From Cavenderia fasciculata (Eukaryota; Evosea; Eumycetozoa; Acytosteliales; Cavenderiaceae): DNA of 64,000 bases. The position numbers were made by a program, and so were the translations under genes. The notes under the pieces were generated by a model, which searched no databases, was not told the DNA's origin, and was given only the letters and a program-made list of their open reading frames with translations. Shown here in pieces: positions 30,928 to 41,830 of the stretch (position 1 is its first letter; each line of letters starts with the position of its first letter). The stretch lies in contig NW_004457729.1 of assembly GCF_000203815.1 (NCBI RefSeq), positions 1,364,674-1,428,673 of the forward strand. Reading direction: 5' to 3'.

Positions 30928-32119
30928 ATGAAAAGAGAAGCTGAAGAAGAAAATCAAGATACTACCACCACTACTGCTACTGCAGCACCTACTGTGGCAG
31001 CTGCTTCCTCTGAAGCAACAGCCGATGATAAACCAAAACAACCATTTAAATACCAAAGAAAAGATAATAACAATAACAATAATAATCGAACAGAAGGATA
31101 CAATAATAGACGAGACAATAATATCAAAAAGGAAGTTGTAGTTGATACATCAAAAGACACAGAGATCGTATCATTATTTAGAGGTTTCTCAAAATCATTG
31201 GATGAAGTCGTAACTATCTCTATATCAATCAATCAATCAATCAATCAACTATATTGATTATATCTAGACAAATAACTTATACATCCATTTTATATATATT
31301 TCTAGAATGATAGAAGAGAAAGAATTGTAAAGGTTAGTAGAGATGTTACCATTCACAGCAAGAGATTGATCTCTTTGCTTCATAGATCATGTTGGGAGGA
31401 TCGATCGACTATTATGAAACAGGCATATGAAGATTTGGACAAGATTCATGTTATGATTGGAAACATTATCAACGAGTTGGAAGGTCAAGAGTACTGGATC
31501 TACCAGAGAAACTTTACAATGGGTATCCAAGAATACATTGAATCAATCACTTATTTATACTTTTTGGAAGATCACCAAGACGATGGATTGATCACATTAA
31601 AAGAAATTAATCATAGAATATCAACTACTTTGAAAAGAGTAAATATATACATTCGAGTCAAAATTGTACATCATGTACTTTTATTAATTTATTTATTTAT
31701 TTAATTTATTTAGGAAAATCTTGGTAATTTTATCATTTCAAATGAAGATTATTATTTAGGTGTATCTGATCTAACTGGAGAGTTGATGAGACTTTGTACA
31801 AACTATATCAGTAAGCAATGTTATTCAGAGTGTTTCAAAATCCATCAGTTTGTAACCACCATTCAAACTGGTTTCAAATACTTTCACCTCAGTCCAAGTT
31901 TGGAGAGTAAGCTCAATGTTACGATGCAAAATTTAGAAAAGATTGAAAAGAGTAAATATACATACAATACATATAATATCAATAATAATAATAATAACAC
32001 CTTTGATTTCATTCAAATTAGTTTGTTGTAGCATAAGAATTAGAAAAGCAGAGTTCCCAAATCAAGATATTAGTTTTGGTTCATCTGAATCTTCAGATAA
32101 TAATGCCATGGAACAATAA
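30928..32119 (+). CDS. tsnax: Translin-associated factor X (TRAX)
   Basis: Four exons: 30928-31209, 31306-31638, 31714-31951 and 32022-32119, 316 residues. After a Thr/Ala/Asn-rich leader (residues 1-80), the body aligns with human TRAX: LFRGFSKSLDEVNDRRERIV, KVSRDVTIHSKRLISLLHR, MGIQEYIESITYLYFLED, GVSDLTGELMRLCTNYIS and FVTTIQTGFKYFHL. The last acceptor is the TTAG before 32022, not the TAG ten bases later; only the first keeps frame and yields ICCSIRIRKAEFPNQDISF, matching the human ACYALKVRGSEIP region in length. TRAX with translin forms the C3PO endoribonuclease that acts on small-RNA passenger strands and tRNA precursors. Catalytic acidic residues of TRAX lie in the helical core, and the Glu-rich positions (EYIE, GEL) are conserved here. 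Confidence 0.95.
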
Positions 32120-32193
32120 TTAGTAATACACCAAACCATTTAGATTCATCCACCACATTGTTATTATATCTCTTGCCTAAATTTGGCTCGAAT

Positions 32194-32580
32194 CTAGAAC
32201 ACATTCGCTTCTGTCTGTTTATTTCCAAGTTTTATATGAACCGCTGATCCGTGCATAATACAATGTCCATGTTTCATAGACAAGGTTCTTGTGGAGGACA
32301 AGTCTTTGGTCGAAAATGTGCATTTCCCATTTTGGATTTTTCCTTTTTGAGAAAAATCAGCCCTCTCGTCGGCGGGTTGCCCATCAATTCTGATCTTTCG
32401 ATTTTCTTTTTTATTTGGTGTATGGTGGTGCAATGAAACCTCTTTGTTGCCCTCGAACAGACCAGAGAGGCAAAGGTTTCGCGCCCGCACGTACGTATAT
32501 TCATTGATCGGCGAATAAACAAACAAAGTTGAGTGGATGGATAACAACAACACCAAGATTTTTGTTACAAAAATATCCAA
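32194..32580 (-). CDS. Candidate small secreted protein, unsupported by homology
   Basis: A 128-codon open frame with a hydrophobic start (MDIFVTKILVLLLSIHSTLF) that could be a signal peptide, followed by a mixed, Lys/His/Asn-containing body without homopolymer runs. No family is recognised. Against it: an open frame of similar quality lies on the other strand (32251-32436), no splice sites frame it, and it sits in a gene-poor spacer directly downstream of TRAX. It could equally be old non-functional DNA. Confidence 0.2.
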   Translation of the reverse strand: MDIFVTKILVLLLSIHSTLFVYSPINEYTYVRARNLCLSGLFEGNKEVSLHHHTPNKKENRKIRIDGQPADERADFSQKGKIQNGKCTFSTKDLSSTRTLSMKHGHCIMHGSAVHIKLGNKQTEANVF

Positions 32581-34026
32581 ACCATTTTAAATTAATTACC
32601 CTCTCTGTGTTTGTTCAGCTGAACAGAAGTGGTTGCTCTGTAAATCAAAAGCCTATGATCATCGCCTTCAAATGGTTTAGTTAGTGCGCACATCAGATAA
32701 AAGAAGAGAAACATCTTTTTTTTTTGTATTTTTATTTATTTATTTACAAAAAGGGTCAGACAGAACTACATTATCAAAAAGGTAAAAAGGAAGCAAAGAT
32801 CAGATAAATTGACAATCATCATCTGTCCAATCACAAAACGTTATAATATCGTCGTACAACATTATTATTATTGTTATTATTACCCATCACAATCCATTTT
32901 ATGTGATGTTCCTTGAACAGTAGTTTATGAATAATAATAATAATATGTTATGTATGGTGGTTATTATTATTATTATATATATTGTTTAGACAAGACAAGA
33001 AATTAGCTTGTTCAATCAATCAATCGATCAATCAATCATATTACAAGGATTGACCCAATCTGAATCTATCTCTTCTATCGTTTCCATAAAAGTGACATGG
33101 GTTGTTTGATCACCACCTCACCCAACCCCAACCCACCACCACACCATCACCCACTTTAACATCCAACAATATCTTAAAAAAGTCGTATCACAACTCTATC
33201 ATGTAGAGTTGTAATGATTGGTTGATGATCCGTCATTTTATTATTATTATTATTGGTAGCTAGCTGGGCGACTCAGCTGACTGAACTACTACTACTATTA
33301 AGCAGCTTGGCCGGCTTGGTAGTAGGGGGTGTAGCATTATTATTATCCATATGTGTTCAATATACAACAACTAATATAGTTATAGTAGTTGGTTAAGTAG
33401 AGTACAAAGGTAAAAAGAATTAAAGACAGAGAAGAAATAGTAATTTCTCAAACTCCCTCTAATAAATTCATCATCACAGTGGTTAGTGTGTAGCATAGTG
33501 GTTGTACATCATCAACCCACAAAGTAGTTTGTATATATCTATCTTTTATCTATCTATCATCTGCCTATTTGGTTGGTCTGTCACGAACCAAACGCACATT
33601 GCGCTTATGTTTACCCATGCTTGTATTCATGTAACACCATTTCTGCAATTGCATGCAGAGTTTGGATTTTGTTGTACCTTTTTCTTCTTCCTTTTCTTTG
33701 TATCAACAACAAAGTTTGTTGTTCTTGTTGTTTGTTTGTTTGTTTGTTTGTTGTCGCTTTCTTCTTCTTCTCTAACGCGCTCAGTATATATTTATTGGTA
33801 ATAAGAATGGTTTGTTGCCTCCAAGTGTTTGCAACTTTTAAAACCTTGGAGTTTCGCGTCCACCATCAATTCATTAACAGCAGCACTGTCACGACACCAA
33901 TTACTAGTTATTCATTCATTCATTAATTAATTAAGAGACACGGTCGGTCCCAAGACAATAACCAGAGAGAGAGAGACACCTATACACTGTTTGATTGGAC
34001 AGTTCTTAGAGCAGCGGCATTGCATA

Positions 34027-34068
34027 GGGTCATAGACCCAACAACACAGATCTAAAAACAGTTTTTAG
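34027..34068. repeat. Two adjacent perfect hairpins
   Basis: GGGTCATAGACCC (34027-34039) is an inverted repeat of GGGTC around a short loop. CTAAAAACAGTTTTTAG (34052-34068) is an 8-bp inverted repeat around one base. They stand 12 bases apart in the long spacer. They could be protein-binding dyads or chance palindromes in AT-rich DNA; the first is less likely by chance because it is GC-rich. Confidence 0.5.
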
Positions 34069-35997
34069 GTATTTTGGTCCGGAGACTACACCAAGTCGGT
34101 CTGTTTTGTCGTTTTTTATTCAAAGATCTATTTTTGCACACGTTTGTTTTGATCACGACATTCCTGAACATTACTGTCTGCCCTCCCTCGGTGGCCTTGT
34201 CACGCATACCAAACGTGTGAGACACCCTTTCGTTTAATCACACAGAAAATACGAAGGTGTCTACGCTGCCAATAGTTTATTTGTGGGTGGGGCGTTGGCC
34301 TAACTCTCTCGAGTGAATGACCGGGGAATAATAATAATTATTATTACATGGTTTATTCGCAGATGTAGTGATTAGGGGACTACACGATCAATTAGATTTA
34401 TTATTAAATATTTTGTTGGACAAGTCGCATAGAACAACGAGTTGACAAACACAACAAATCATTGACATCATTTTTTGTTCATCAACAACAACAACAGAGG
34501 CATATACATATATATATATATTATCATTAAGGCTAGAAAGGCTCTTCTTCTTTTTCCAAACCCAACAAACAAACAGATAACTAAACCAAACTTACTCGCT
34601 CTTTTTACAAAAATGTAATTACTACTCTATTATTATAACCCCTCCCCACTAAACACACACACTTTGAGTGATTTGTTTGGATGGATGGATGGATGGTTTC
34701 CCCCATCACCACACCACATACACATACACTCCCACACCAATCGCAGCATTCTACACTTGACATGTTGGATGGATTCGCATTGGTGTCCAATCAATCCAAA
34801 CCATCATTCATTAATGAAAGAGTACCCCCCCTTTTTAACAAAACAAATTGTAGATACCACTCCCTACCTACACCCTAACCTGTCCTGTCTAGCAAGTTCG
34901 CTCGTTCTTGTTTTCTTGCTTCTCTCACTCTTATTTATCATCATCATCATCATCATCACCATCATCATTATCATCATCACATCCAACATCAATCAATCAA
35001 TCAAATCACAAATCACAAATCAAATCAATCACAATTTACTACCATATTAATCAAATACAAATACAAACCAAAAACAATCACATTTATACTAACTACTACT
35101 TTTTCTTGATTCACATCATCTTACCAACAACATCCTTTCCTCTTGTTGATGTATCACACATATTTATATATAAATACATTATTTATTTTTAGATAACTAT
35201 ATTTATTTAGATTCTATAGTTCAGTTTAGTTTAGTTTAGAGAAGGATTATTTTTACACCACTGGTTCAATATTCTATTTTTTACCCAAACAACAAACAGT
35301 TTCAAAAAAAAAAACTTGACACGGAAGAGAGGACTGTTTTTTTTATCGACACAGAAAACTAAAACTAAATTAACTACCCTCCCTCTCAAACCAACCAGCC
35401 CCCACCTCCACCTCCACCACCACCTCACCTGCTCCGACCAACAACAACAACAACAAAACAATCGCCTACCAAACAATTCCAATCAAGCAAGCAATCACAA
35501 CACCAACAATAGCAGCAGCAGTAGCAGAAGCAGGCACACATCGGAAGAGAGAGAGAGCCAGTAACTGTATCACCTTTTTTTCATCAGCACAGAGATCTCT
35601 GTCGTTCATCAGCCATCAGCAACAACATATATATTTGCAACACTTTTTTATTTATTTGTTAAAAGTGTAGTACTACTTTACTTCTTCACATTATCAACTT
35701 TTTTCTATCTATATTTATTTTTTTAAAAATAACTTTTTGTTTGAGGAGGAAGGATATCATATCACCAACCAACCAACCTCAACTACTATAAACCATCAAA
35801 CAGCTATTAACATTACAACACCACTGTATCATTTAAACAAACAACCAAACAACAACTCTTCATCATCAACAAAAAACGTAAACGTTTCAATCTTTAGTAC
35901 TAATAATAATCAACTTAAACTTACTTAATAATAGAATAATAGAATAATAGAATAATTTGTAATAATAATAATAATATAATATATATATATAGAAAAG

Positions 35998-37581
35998 ATG
36001 AAAAAAGAAAAACAACAACCAGTAGTAGTAGTAGAAGATGAAGACGATGAAATAGAATCAGTAAAGGGACCGACAAGATCAAGTCCCTTTCATTTACTTG
36101 GAGCATTTTGTTTTATTATGGCGATTATAGCAGCGATCATATGTTGTCTTGTCAGTACATTGATCAATGGAATCAGCACGCCTACACGTGGAGTTATCTT
36201 TTTCGCAACGTTTGCAACCTTTATATTGCTTCTCTTCTTTTGTCTATGCTGCACATACTATTTGGGAGCCTCACGAGAGGCCTGGGAGACACCAACATTC
36301 ACAGGTGTCCGTTGGAACTTTACAAACATTGTAGCCATGGCCGGTCTTTTTGTCGAGTTTATTCAGATCTGCTCATTTAGCTTCAACGAGAGTTTTGGTC
36401 CGTACCTCGGATCGTACATCTTCCGTTTCTTTAACTATGTCGCGACCCCATACCCCTCGGGCGAGAAATTCGAGGTCGCCTACTGGGTCATGTTTGTCGT
36501 CGCCTTTTCTCCATACATCTTTGTCATTGCCATCAGAATCCTCATCTACATGTACGGCATTCGTCGTGGCGAGGACAGCGCCGCCAGCGTCGTCGAGCGC
36601 TACCAAGACAACATCTACTCGGTGCTGTGGTTCCTCGTCAACACTCTCTACTTTCCCGTCATCACAATGATGTTGACCGGCACCAGTTGCACGTTTGCCG
36701 ACAAGGAAGTTCCGCTGCTCGACGCCAACAGCAGCATCGTGTGTCTCGAGGGCAAGCACATTGCATTGCTCGTGTGTACCATGATTGCGCTCATCATCTA
36801 CTACCCCGCCGCCTCATTTGCTCAGTCGCAGACTCAAAACATCTCAGACATCAAGTTCAAACCAAAGGTGGTGTTTGTCATGTTGCAAGGCAAGTTCTTG
36901 ATGGGTGCAGTGTGCGTGTCGTTTGGAAAGAGCAAGTACGAGGTGTATTTGACGACGGTCGTCTTGATCAACTTTTTCTTTTTGGCACTCAATGTCATCT
37001 TCCAGCCATGTCTTTTGCCATGGGTCAACCGTTTGCGTACAGTCTTTTTCTCGCTCAGTTTCTGGGCATCCATCGTATTGGTCATTGCACACAGCATATA
37101 CTATGGCGACGGAAAGATCGACAAGACCAAGGTCCTCCCACTCATCCTCTTGCTCGTCGGTTGGGCCTTTATCATTTTGGTGCTCGTCACCTTCTTTTAT
37201 GGCAAGGAAAGGGTCAGAGGTTACGTTGACCAATGTATCCCATCACGTCGTGGTCGCAACAACAACAACAACAATAATAATCAAAAGGACAATCAAAGCG
37301 GAGCCAATAATGAAAATGAATTGGAAGATTTTACTAGCGATTCTTCAAACTCTCCTCCACATACTCCAAAGAAACATACTAGTTCAACGACAAATCATTC
37401 TCCTCGTCATCATCAATCTTCCAGTACTGGAACAACTACTGCACCACCACCAATTACCATTCCACAACAACAAGTTCCAAATTCAATTAATATTAATTCA
37501 GAAAATTCCAATAATAATAATAATAATAATAACAGTCATGTATTAGGTACTCTTATAGAAGATTCAGATTCTGATGAGTAA
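35998..37581 (+). CDS. Multipass membrane protein with acidic, low-complexity C-tail
   Basis: Single exon, 527 residues. After an acidic N-terminal segment (residues 1-25) there are about nine or ten hydrophobic helices between residues 31 and 400 (LLGAFCFIMAIIAAIICC, GVIFFATFATFILLLFFC, VAYWVMFVVAFSPYIFVIAI, HIALLVCTMIALIIYYPAAS, LTTVVLINFFFLALNVIF, VLPLILLLVGWAFIILVLV). The C-tail (about 415-527) is Asn/Ser/Pro/Thr-rich and ends in EDSDSDE. The membrane core is written in GC-rich codons, unlike the tail and flanks. It resembles predicted multipass proteins found in dictyostelids and fungi, but I cannot name the family; transporter or receptor-like roles are both possible. The long upstream region suggests regulated expression. 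Confidence 0.85.
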   Translation: MKKEKQQPVVVVEDEDDEIESVKGPTRSSPFHLLGAFCFIMAIIAAIICCLVSTLINGISTPTRGVIFFATFATFILLLFFCLCCTYYLGASREAWETPTFTGVRWNFTNIVAMAGLFVEFIQICSFSFNESFGPYLGSYIFRFFNYVATPYPSGEKFEVAYWVMFVVAFSPYIFVIAIRILIYMYGIRRGEDSAASVVERYQDNIYSVLWFLVNTLYFPVITMMLTGTSCTFADKEVPLLDANSSIVCLEGKHIALLVCTMIALIIYYPAASFAQSQTQNISDIKFKPKVVFVMLQGKFLMGAVCVSFGKSKYEVYLTTVVLINFFFLALNVIFQPCLLPWVNRLRTVFFSLSFWASIVLVIAHSIYYGDGKIDKTKVLPLILLLVGWAFIILVLVTFFYGKERVRGYVDQCIPSRRGRNNNNNNNNQKDNQSGANNENELEDFTSDSSNSPPHTPKKHTSSTTNHSPRHHQSSSTGTTTAPPPITIPQQQVPNSININSENSNNNNNNNNSHVLGTLIEDSDSDE

Positions 37582-38012
37582 ATAATATAATAATATAATA
37601 TTTAAATAGTAATAATATCCCCGTAAAGAAATAAATAAAAATTACAAAAAAAAATTAAAAAATTTTAAAACATTTAAACAACATTGAAAGATAGGATAGG
37701 ATACAAGATATGTCCTGGATGTACTAAATTATTTGATTTCCAAAATAGACTATAATTTAAAAAAAAAAAAAAAAAAGTGAATTGTATTTATTTAAATAAT
37801 TAAATATGGATGGGAATAAAACCAAGGATGACCTTGGTTATGAAGGTGGATAGTTATTATTATTATTATTAGTAATATTACTTCAAATATTATTATTTGT
37901 TAATTAATTGTTCAAGTTTTTGATTTATAAAGGTGATTATGTACATGTTGTAATTTGTTGTAATTTGTTTTTTTCTTATTTCTCTCTCTCTCTCTCTCTC
38001 TCTTATTTAGCT
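37582..38012. other. Convergent 3' spacer with TC repeat
   Basis: 431 bases between convergent stops. It holds poly-A runs (37757-37776), ATT repeats near 37857-37869 and a (TC)n run at 37981-38003. No coding or RNA feature is seen. Confidence 0.4.
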
Positions 38013-40692
38013 CTAAATTCTTTGTTTTTGATATTTTTCTTTTTCTTCATCTGTAATTTCAACTTTGTATCTTCTAAAAGGTGAAAGTTTTTTCAATCCA
38101 ACGTTCAAGACTACAGCACCCAAGGCTGTTAGTATAACTACACCCGTACAGACTGTTGTGGCGATAATAATCATAGTCTTTGTTGATATTTCTTGTTTGG
38201 ATGAATCAGTTGATGAACTATTGCCAGCCTTGTTGTATTTTAACAATAAAGCAAAATTACTAAATTGAATGGTTTGAGCCATGATAATTGATTTGTTAAA
38301 TCTATATTCCAAAGGATATGGAGTACACTCCCATTCATAATTTAAATTTATAAATCCTAAACACATATCATCCAATCCCTTTTAAAAATAAATAATTAAT
38401 TAATAAGATTTGTGTATAAATATATAAATATTCATCTAATACTACATACATAATGTTGAACATGTTCATTTTCTAAAAAGATTGATATTGGTTCTGAAAA
38501 TGTATAGTTATCATCTAAATATAAATAAATAATAATAATGATTAGTTTTTGGAAAAATTTATATTATCTATCATTTAATCTTACGAAATAATAAATATAA
38601 TTCAAAAGGAGCAGTCAGAAGATTTTTAAAATAATCAAATGATGGAGAGATGTTTTTACCAGTTGCTAATCTAGCATATGAATCACCGATGGGAGCGGCT
38701 CTTGTAAAGTTTGAAGTTTCTGGAAGTGCTGAACCAGTGAATACAATTTGACCTTTGGCCGTAAAGTTTAATGCGTCACTTGCAATACCAAACCACATTG
38801 CTGCCACTGATTTTAATCCAGTGTATACATCTGTGGTACTTGTCAATAGTCTATTGGAACTTGGAACATCTGTCATTCCATAGGTGTCACAGTCGGCAGG
38901 GTCCAAGACACATGCAAGATTGTTGGGACATTGGTATTGGCCAATACCACATCCAAACCACGGTTGGTTGCATAGCTGTGTTGAATTGAGACATCCAAAT
39001 GGACATGGGTTGGCGCAGTAGGGACAAGTAGAGTTGGCGGGTAGACAGAAACCAGAGCATCTGACAGGTTGGTTTCTAGGACAGGCAGGGAATGGCATGC
39101 ATTTTTCAGGGACAGTTGAACACTTTCCATTCCAACAAATAAAAGGCTGGTAGATTTCAGTGTCGAGAGTGCCAAGAGAGGCGGCGACAGCATTGTTGGG
39201 ATATAGTTCGGCTTCGTTGGATGGTGGGACCTGACTGTTACAATAGATAGAGTCTCCGTAGCAATCGGCCATGGTGATACAGTCATTGCCAGCCGAGAAA
39301 CAACGGAATAGGGGTACCTCGCATGTTGGCAGCCAGATCATTGGCTCCAACAACATATCTTCGGTAAACATACGGATAGAGAGCGTTTGTCGCGAGCACG
39401 TCAAGATACCGTCTGCTCTAGACGAGATAGTGGGTGATGACAGGACCTGAATAAAGGGGTTGAGTCGTTGTCGCGCCGGATGATTACCCAAGACTCGAGA
39501 CACTGTACTCCCATTACAATCGATGTTGGCATATTCAGACGTTATGAGTGTGATTTGCAGAGCAATGTATGGATTATTGGAGCTAAAGACATTGTTGTAT
39601 ACGTTGGGGTTGATGATCGTTGTCAGCGGGTCGGTAAACACAAAATTACTGTCCCTGTCCAATTGTATCATACCAAATGGCGACCGAGGGTTGTTGATAC
39701 TAATCATATTGGCTACGAGGGTAGCATTCTCTAAAAAGTGTACAGTCGTGTTGGCCACGGCACTAATATTGTATCCAAGATCCCAAGCACTATACTGAAA
39801 CGATAGTCGCCCACCTCGGGTATTGACCTTGAACAAGATGGCACTGCATCGAGTAAAGTTGATGTGACCCATCTCAGAGGCCGTTGTAATATCGGAAAAG
39901 AAGTATCTGCAACTGGCGCTATTACCTCTCATCAAACTTGGCTCAATCTTGATGGGAAAGAAACAAGTAAATGTTCGTTGATTGATGATAGTGGCCGTGA
40001 TGGTAATCGTTGGTAGATAGTATGATGGAATGGGTGAGAAAATAGAGTTGAATCCAGGTGGAAAGATGGAAATACTCGATAGCGTAGCGGAAGTCTCTGG
40101 TGCCACAATCACCACTGTTCCACCTTGCATAATATCATCGCCATCAATCAGCGATGCATAGGTAAATACTACAACCGCCTTGTTTGACATTAATTGACTC
40201 TTTCCATCTTTCATATCAATTATGAAATCATAAAAGTTACCTGTCGTTGTCATTGACAGTGTTATACTAATATAATAAAAAGAAAAGAAATATAAAAAGA
40301 GTAAGTAAAATGCACAACAAAAGTATGTATGTATCATGATACTTTATTACATATACATACTTTGTTAATTTTAAAGTTGAAATCATGTCAAGTGAAGTTG
40401 CATTGACTCGATTGGGTTCAATGAGGATTGGTGTTACACTGGATAGATGACAATCGGAAAAGAAGGAGAATGTTACATTTGATCCAAATACAAAGGTGAC
40501 ATTGTCAAAGTAGACGGTCGAGTTGGAGACTATGAATTCATCACTGTTGTAGAGTGTGATGGTCGTATCTTTAAATAAATATTGTTGATCTCTAATTTCA
40601 ATGGTTGCACCATTACATTGTTGAGACAGCTGACAACAAACCAATAACAATGATAACAACAGTGAAATCAATAAAAAGGTTGTCTTATCCAT
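38013..40692 (-). CDS. Large type I membrane glycoprotein with Cys-rich region
   Basis: Four exons on the minus strand: 40692-40361, 40266-38585, 38514-38450 and 38378-38013, 814 residues. Signal peptide MDKTTFLLISLLLSLLLVCC. The ectodomain (about 25-735) is rich in Asn-X-Ser/Thr sites and beta-strand-like sequence, with repeated short 'right-handed-helix-like' motifs (NVTFVFGSNVTFSF, NTTVHFLENATL, NFVFTD). A Cys-rich region near 470-600 includes CPRNQPVRCSGFCLPANSTC and CPYCANPCPFGCLNSTQLC. A single membrane helix (MIIIATTVCTGVVILTALGA) precedes a short cytosolic tail rich in Lys/Glu. Dictyostelid genomes carry many such surface proteins with unknown ligands; adhesion or signalling roles are plausible but not shown. 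Confidence 0.85.
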
Positions 40693-41049
40693 TTTTTTTT
40701 TTTTTTTGATCAGAGGAGGAACAACACTTGTGCTACTTGTTTTTCAATCGATTCCTAACTTTATCTTATCTCTCTTTGAGAGAATAATTGATTAATTTAT
40801 AGTGTCTCTTTTATTTATTTATAATATATATATATATCTATCTCTGTCTGTCTATCTGTATATTATCTTTCTTTCTTTTAATAAATCTATTATCGTACGA
40901 ATGGTTACACTTTGTGTGCTACCAATCCATCATCACACACAGTGTTTGCGTTTGTATTTATCTACCTGCCTTTCGAAACGTGTGTGTCCACGACAACCCA
41001 CACTCTGATTGGGTAGTTTGGTTTCAAAAAAAACCAATCAAAGTGCTCG

Positions 41050-41070
41050 AGATCCCCTCAAATAGGGGGT
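41050..41070. repeat. GATCCCCTC hairpin, copy 1
   Basis: GATCCCCTCAAATAGGGGG: CCCCT pairs with AGGGG around a short AT loop. The arm GATCCCCTC and the TAGGGGG arm recur at 49810-49832, suggesting a related intergenic motif. Confidence 0.55.
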
Positions 41071-41254
41071 TGGAGGGGGGTCTGCCATTTTCAGCCCGAA
41101 ATCCTTAATGGGCTAGTTTTTTTTTAATGGGTACCAAACGACACCTCTCATTCAAAAATAAAGAGAGAGAGAGAAAAGGAAGTTGTTTTGTGTAGACGAC
41201 AACACTGAATCAAACTCTTTGAAATGAATGAAATCTAGAGTTTTGTTTCCCTAT

Positions 41255-41580
41255 TCAAGCTTGATGTAACTTTTTGGGCAATTCAATTGAAGGGACTGTA
41301 GATGAGCGATGTTGAGGTATCGGCTCGATCACCCTTTTGATTAAAATTAGAGGATACCCTCCCTTGATTAGCCTACGACATCGAAATTTGTTGGTATCAT
41401 GATGGGTATTTGAAGCATCAATCCCCAACAAGATCATGTTCATCCCATACAATCCAAACTTTACCTACGGCCAGGATCAATTCTCAAGGGAACATCTCCT
41501 CGATAGGTGTTCCAACCCCACATTATATCCATATTGGGCTTTGATAGTTCTCTTCCCGTTTCACCTATCCATTATTTGAA
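41255..41580 (-). pseudogene. Coding-like remnant, family unknown
   Basis: On the minus strand, conceptual peptides such as GRELSKPNMDIMWGWNTYRG, then DVPLRIDPG, and in another frame GMNMILLGIDASNTHHDTNK have ordinary amino-acid composition, unlike the low-complexity translations of most spacers here. The frames are interrupted and do not make one intact protein. It could be a decayed gene or an old mobile element, or a real gene with introns I cannot place. No family was recognised. Confidence 0.3.
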
Positions 41581-41830
41581 TCTCCAACAACAACAACAAC
41601 ACCAACAACAAATATAAAAAAGAGATGATGGATGGAAATAGGAAAGAGAGAACGAACAACTATGGAAGTTGTGTATTATTGGCTACAAATTTGAACTTCA
41701 AATTTAATTTAATTTTTAAGGTTACACACATCGAACCACTTTGAGATGAGGGGGTGTACACAAGTTAACAAGTGCACTGTGCTATACTATATATATAATA
41801 CAACATAGAAATTAGTTAATATAGTAGATA

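Larger units (their letters stand above)
32120..35997. promoter_or_regulatory. 3.9-kb gene-poor region upstream of the multipass membrane gene
   Basis: The longest spacer of the window. At 32160-32590 the sequence is complex rather than repetitive and holds a 128-codon minus-strand frame (listed separately). Further on are ATT/TTA repeats (32860-32970), CAAT repeats (33010-33050), TTTG repeats (33725-33750), two perfect small hairpins (34027-34039 and 34052-34068), GGAT repeats (34678-34696), CATCAT repeats (34939-34980), and (CAA)n and Pro/Gln-coding-like stretches up to 35570. No convincing spliced gene was found. Length and mixed composition fit an extended developmental control region or an untranslated leader of the gene at 35998. 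Confidence 0.45.
40693..41830. promoter_or_regulatory. Divergent spacer, glycoprotein / M1 aminopeptidase
   Basis: 1.1 kb between divergent starts. The part near 40693 has poly-T and AT repeats. At 41050-41070 GATCCCCTC...TAGGGGG forms a small hairpin. The stretch 41255-41580 has higher complexity and coding-like reading on the minus strand (listed separately). The final 250 bases before 41831 look like a normal AT-rich promoter. Confidence 0.4.

Noticed and set aside
33502-33926. Overlapping 99- and 117-codon frames
   Set aside because: Translations dominated by TTTG/CTTC repeats; no splice context or domain.
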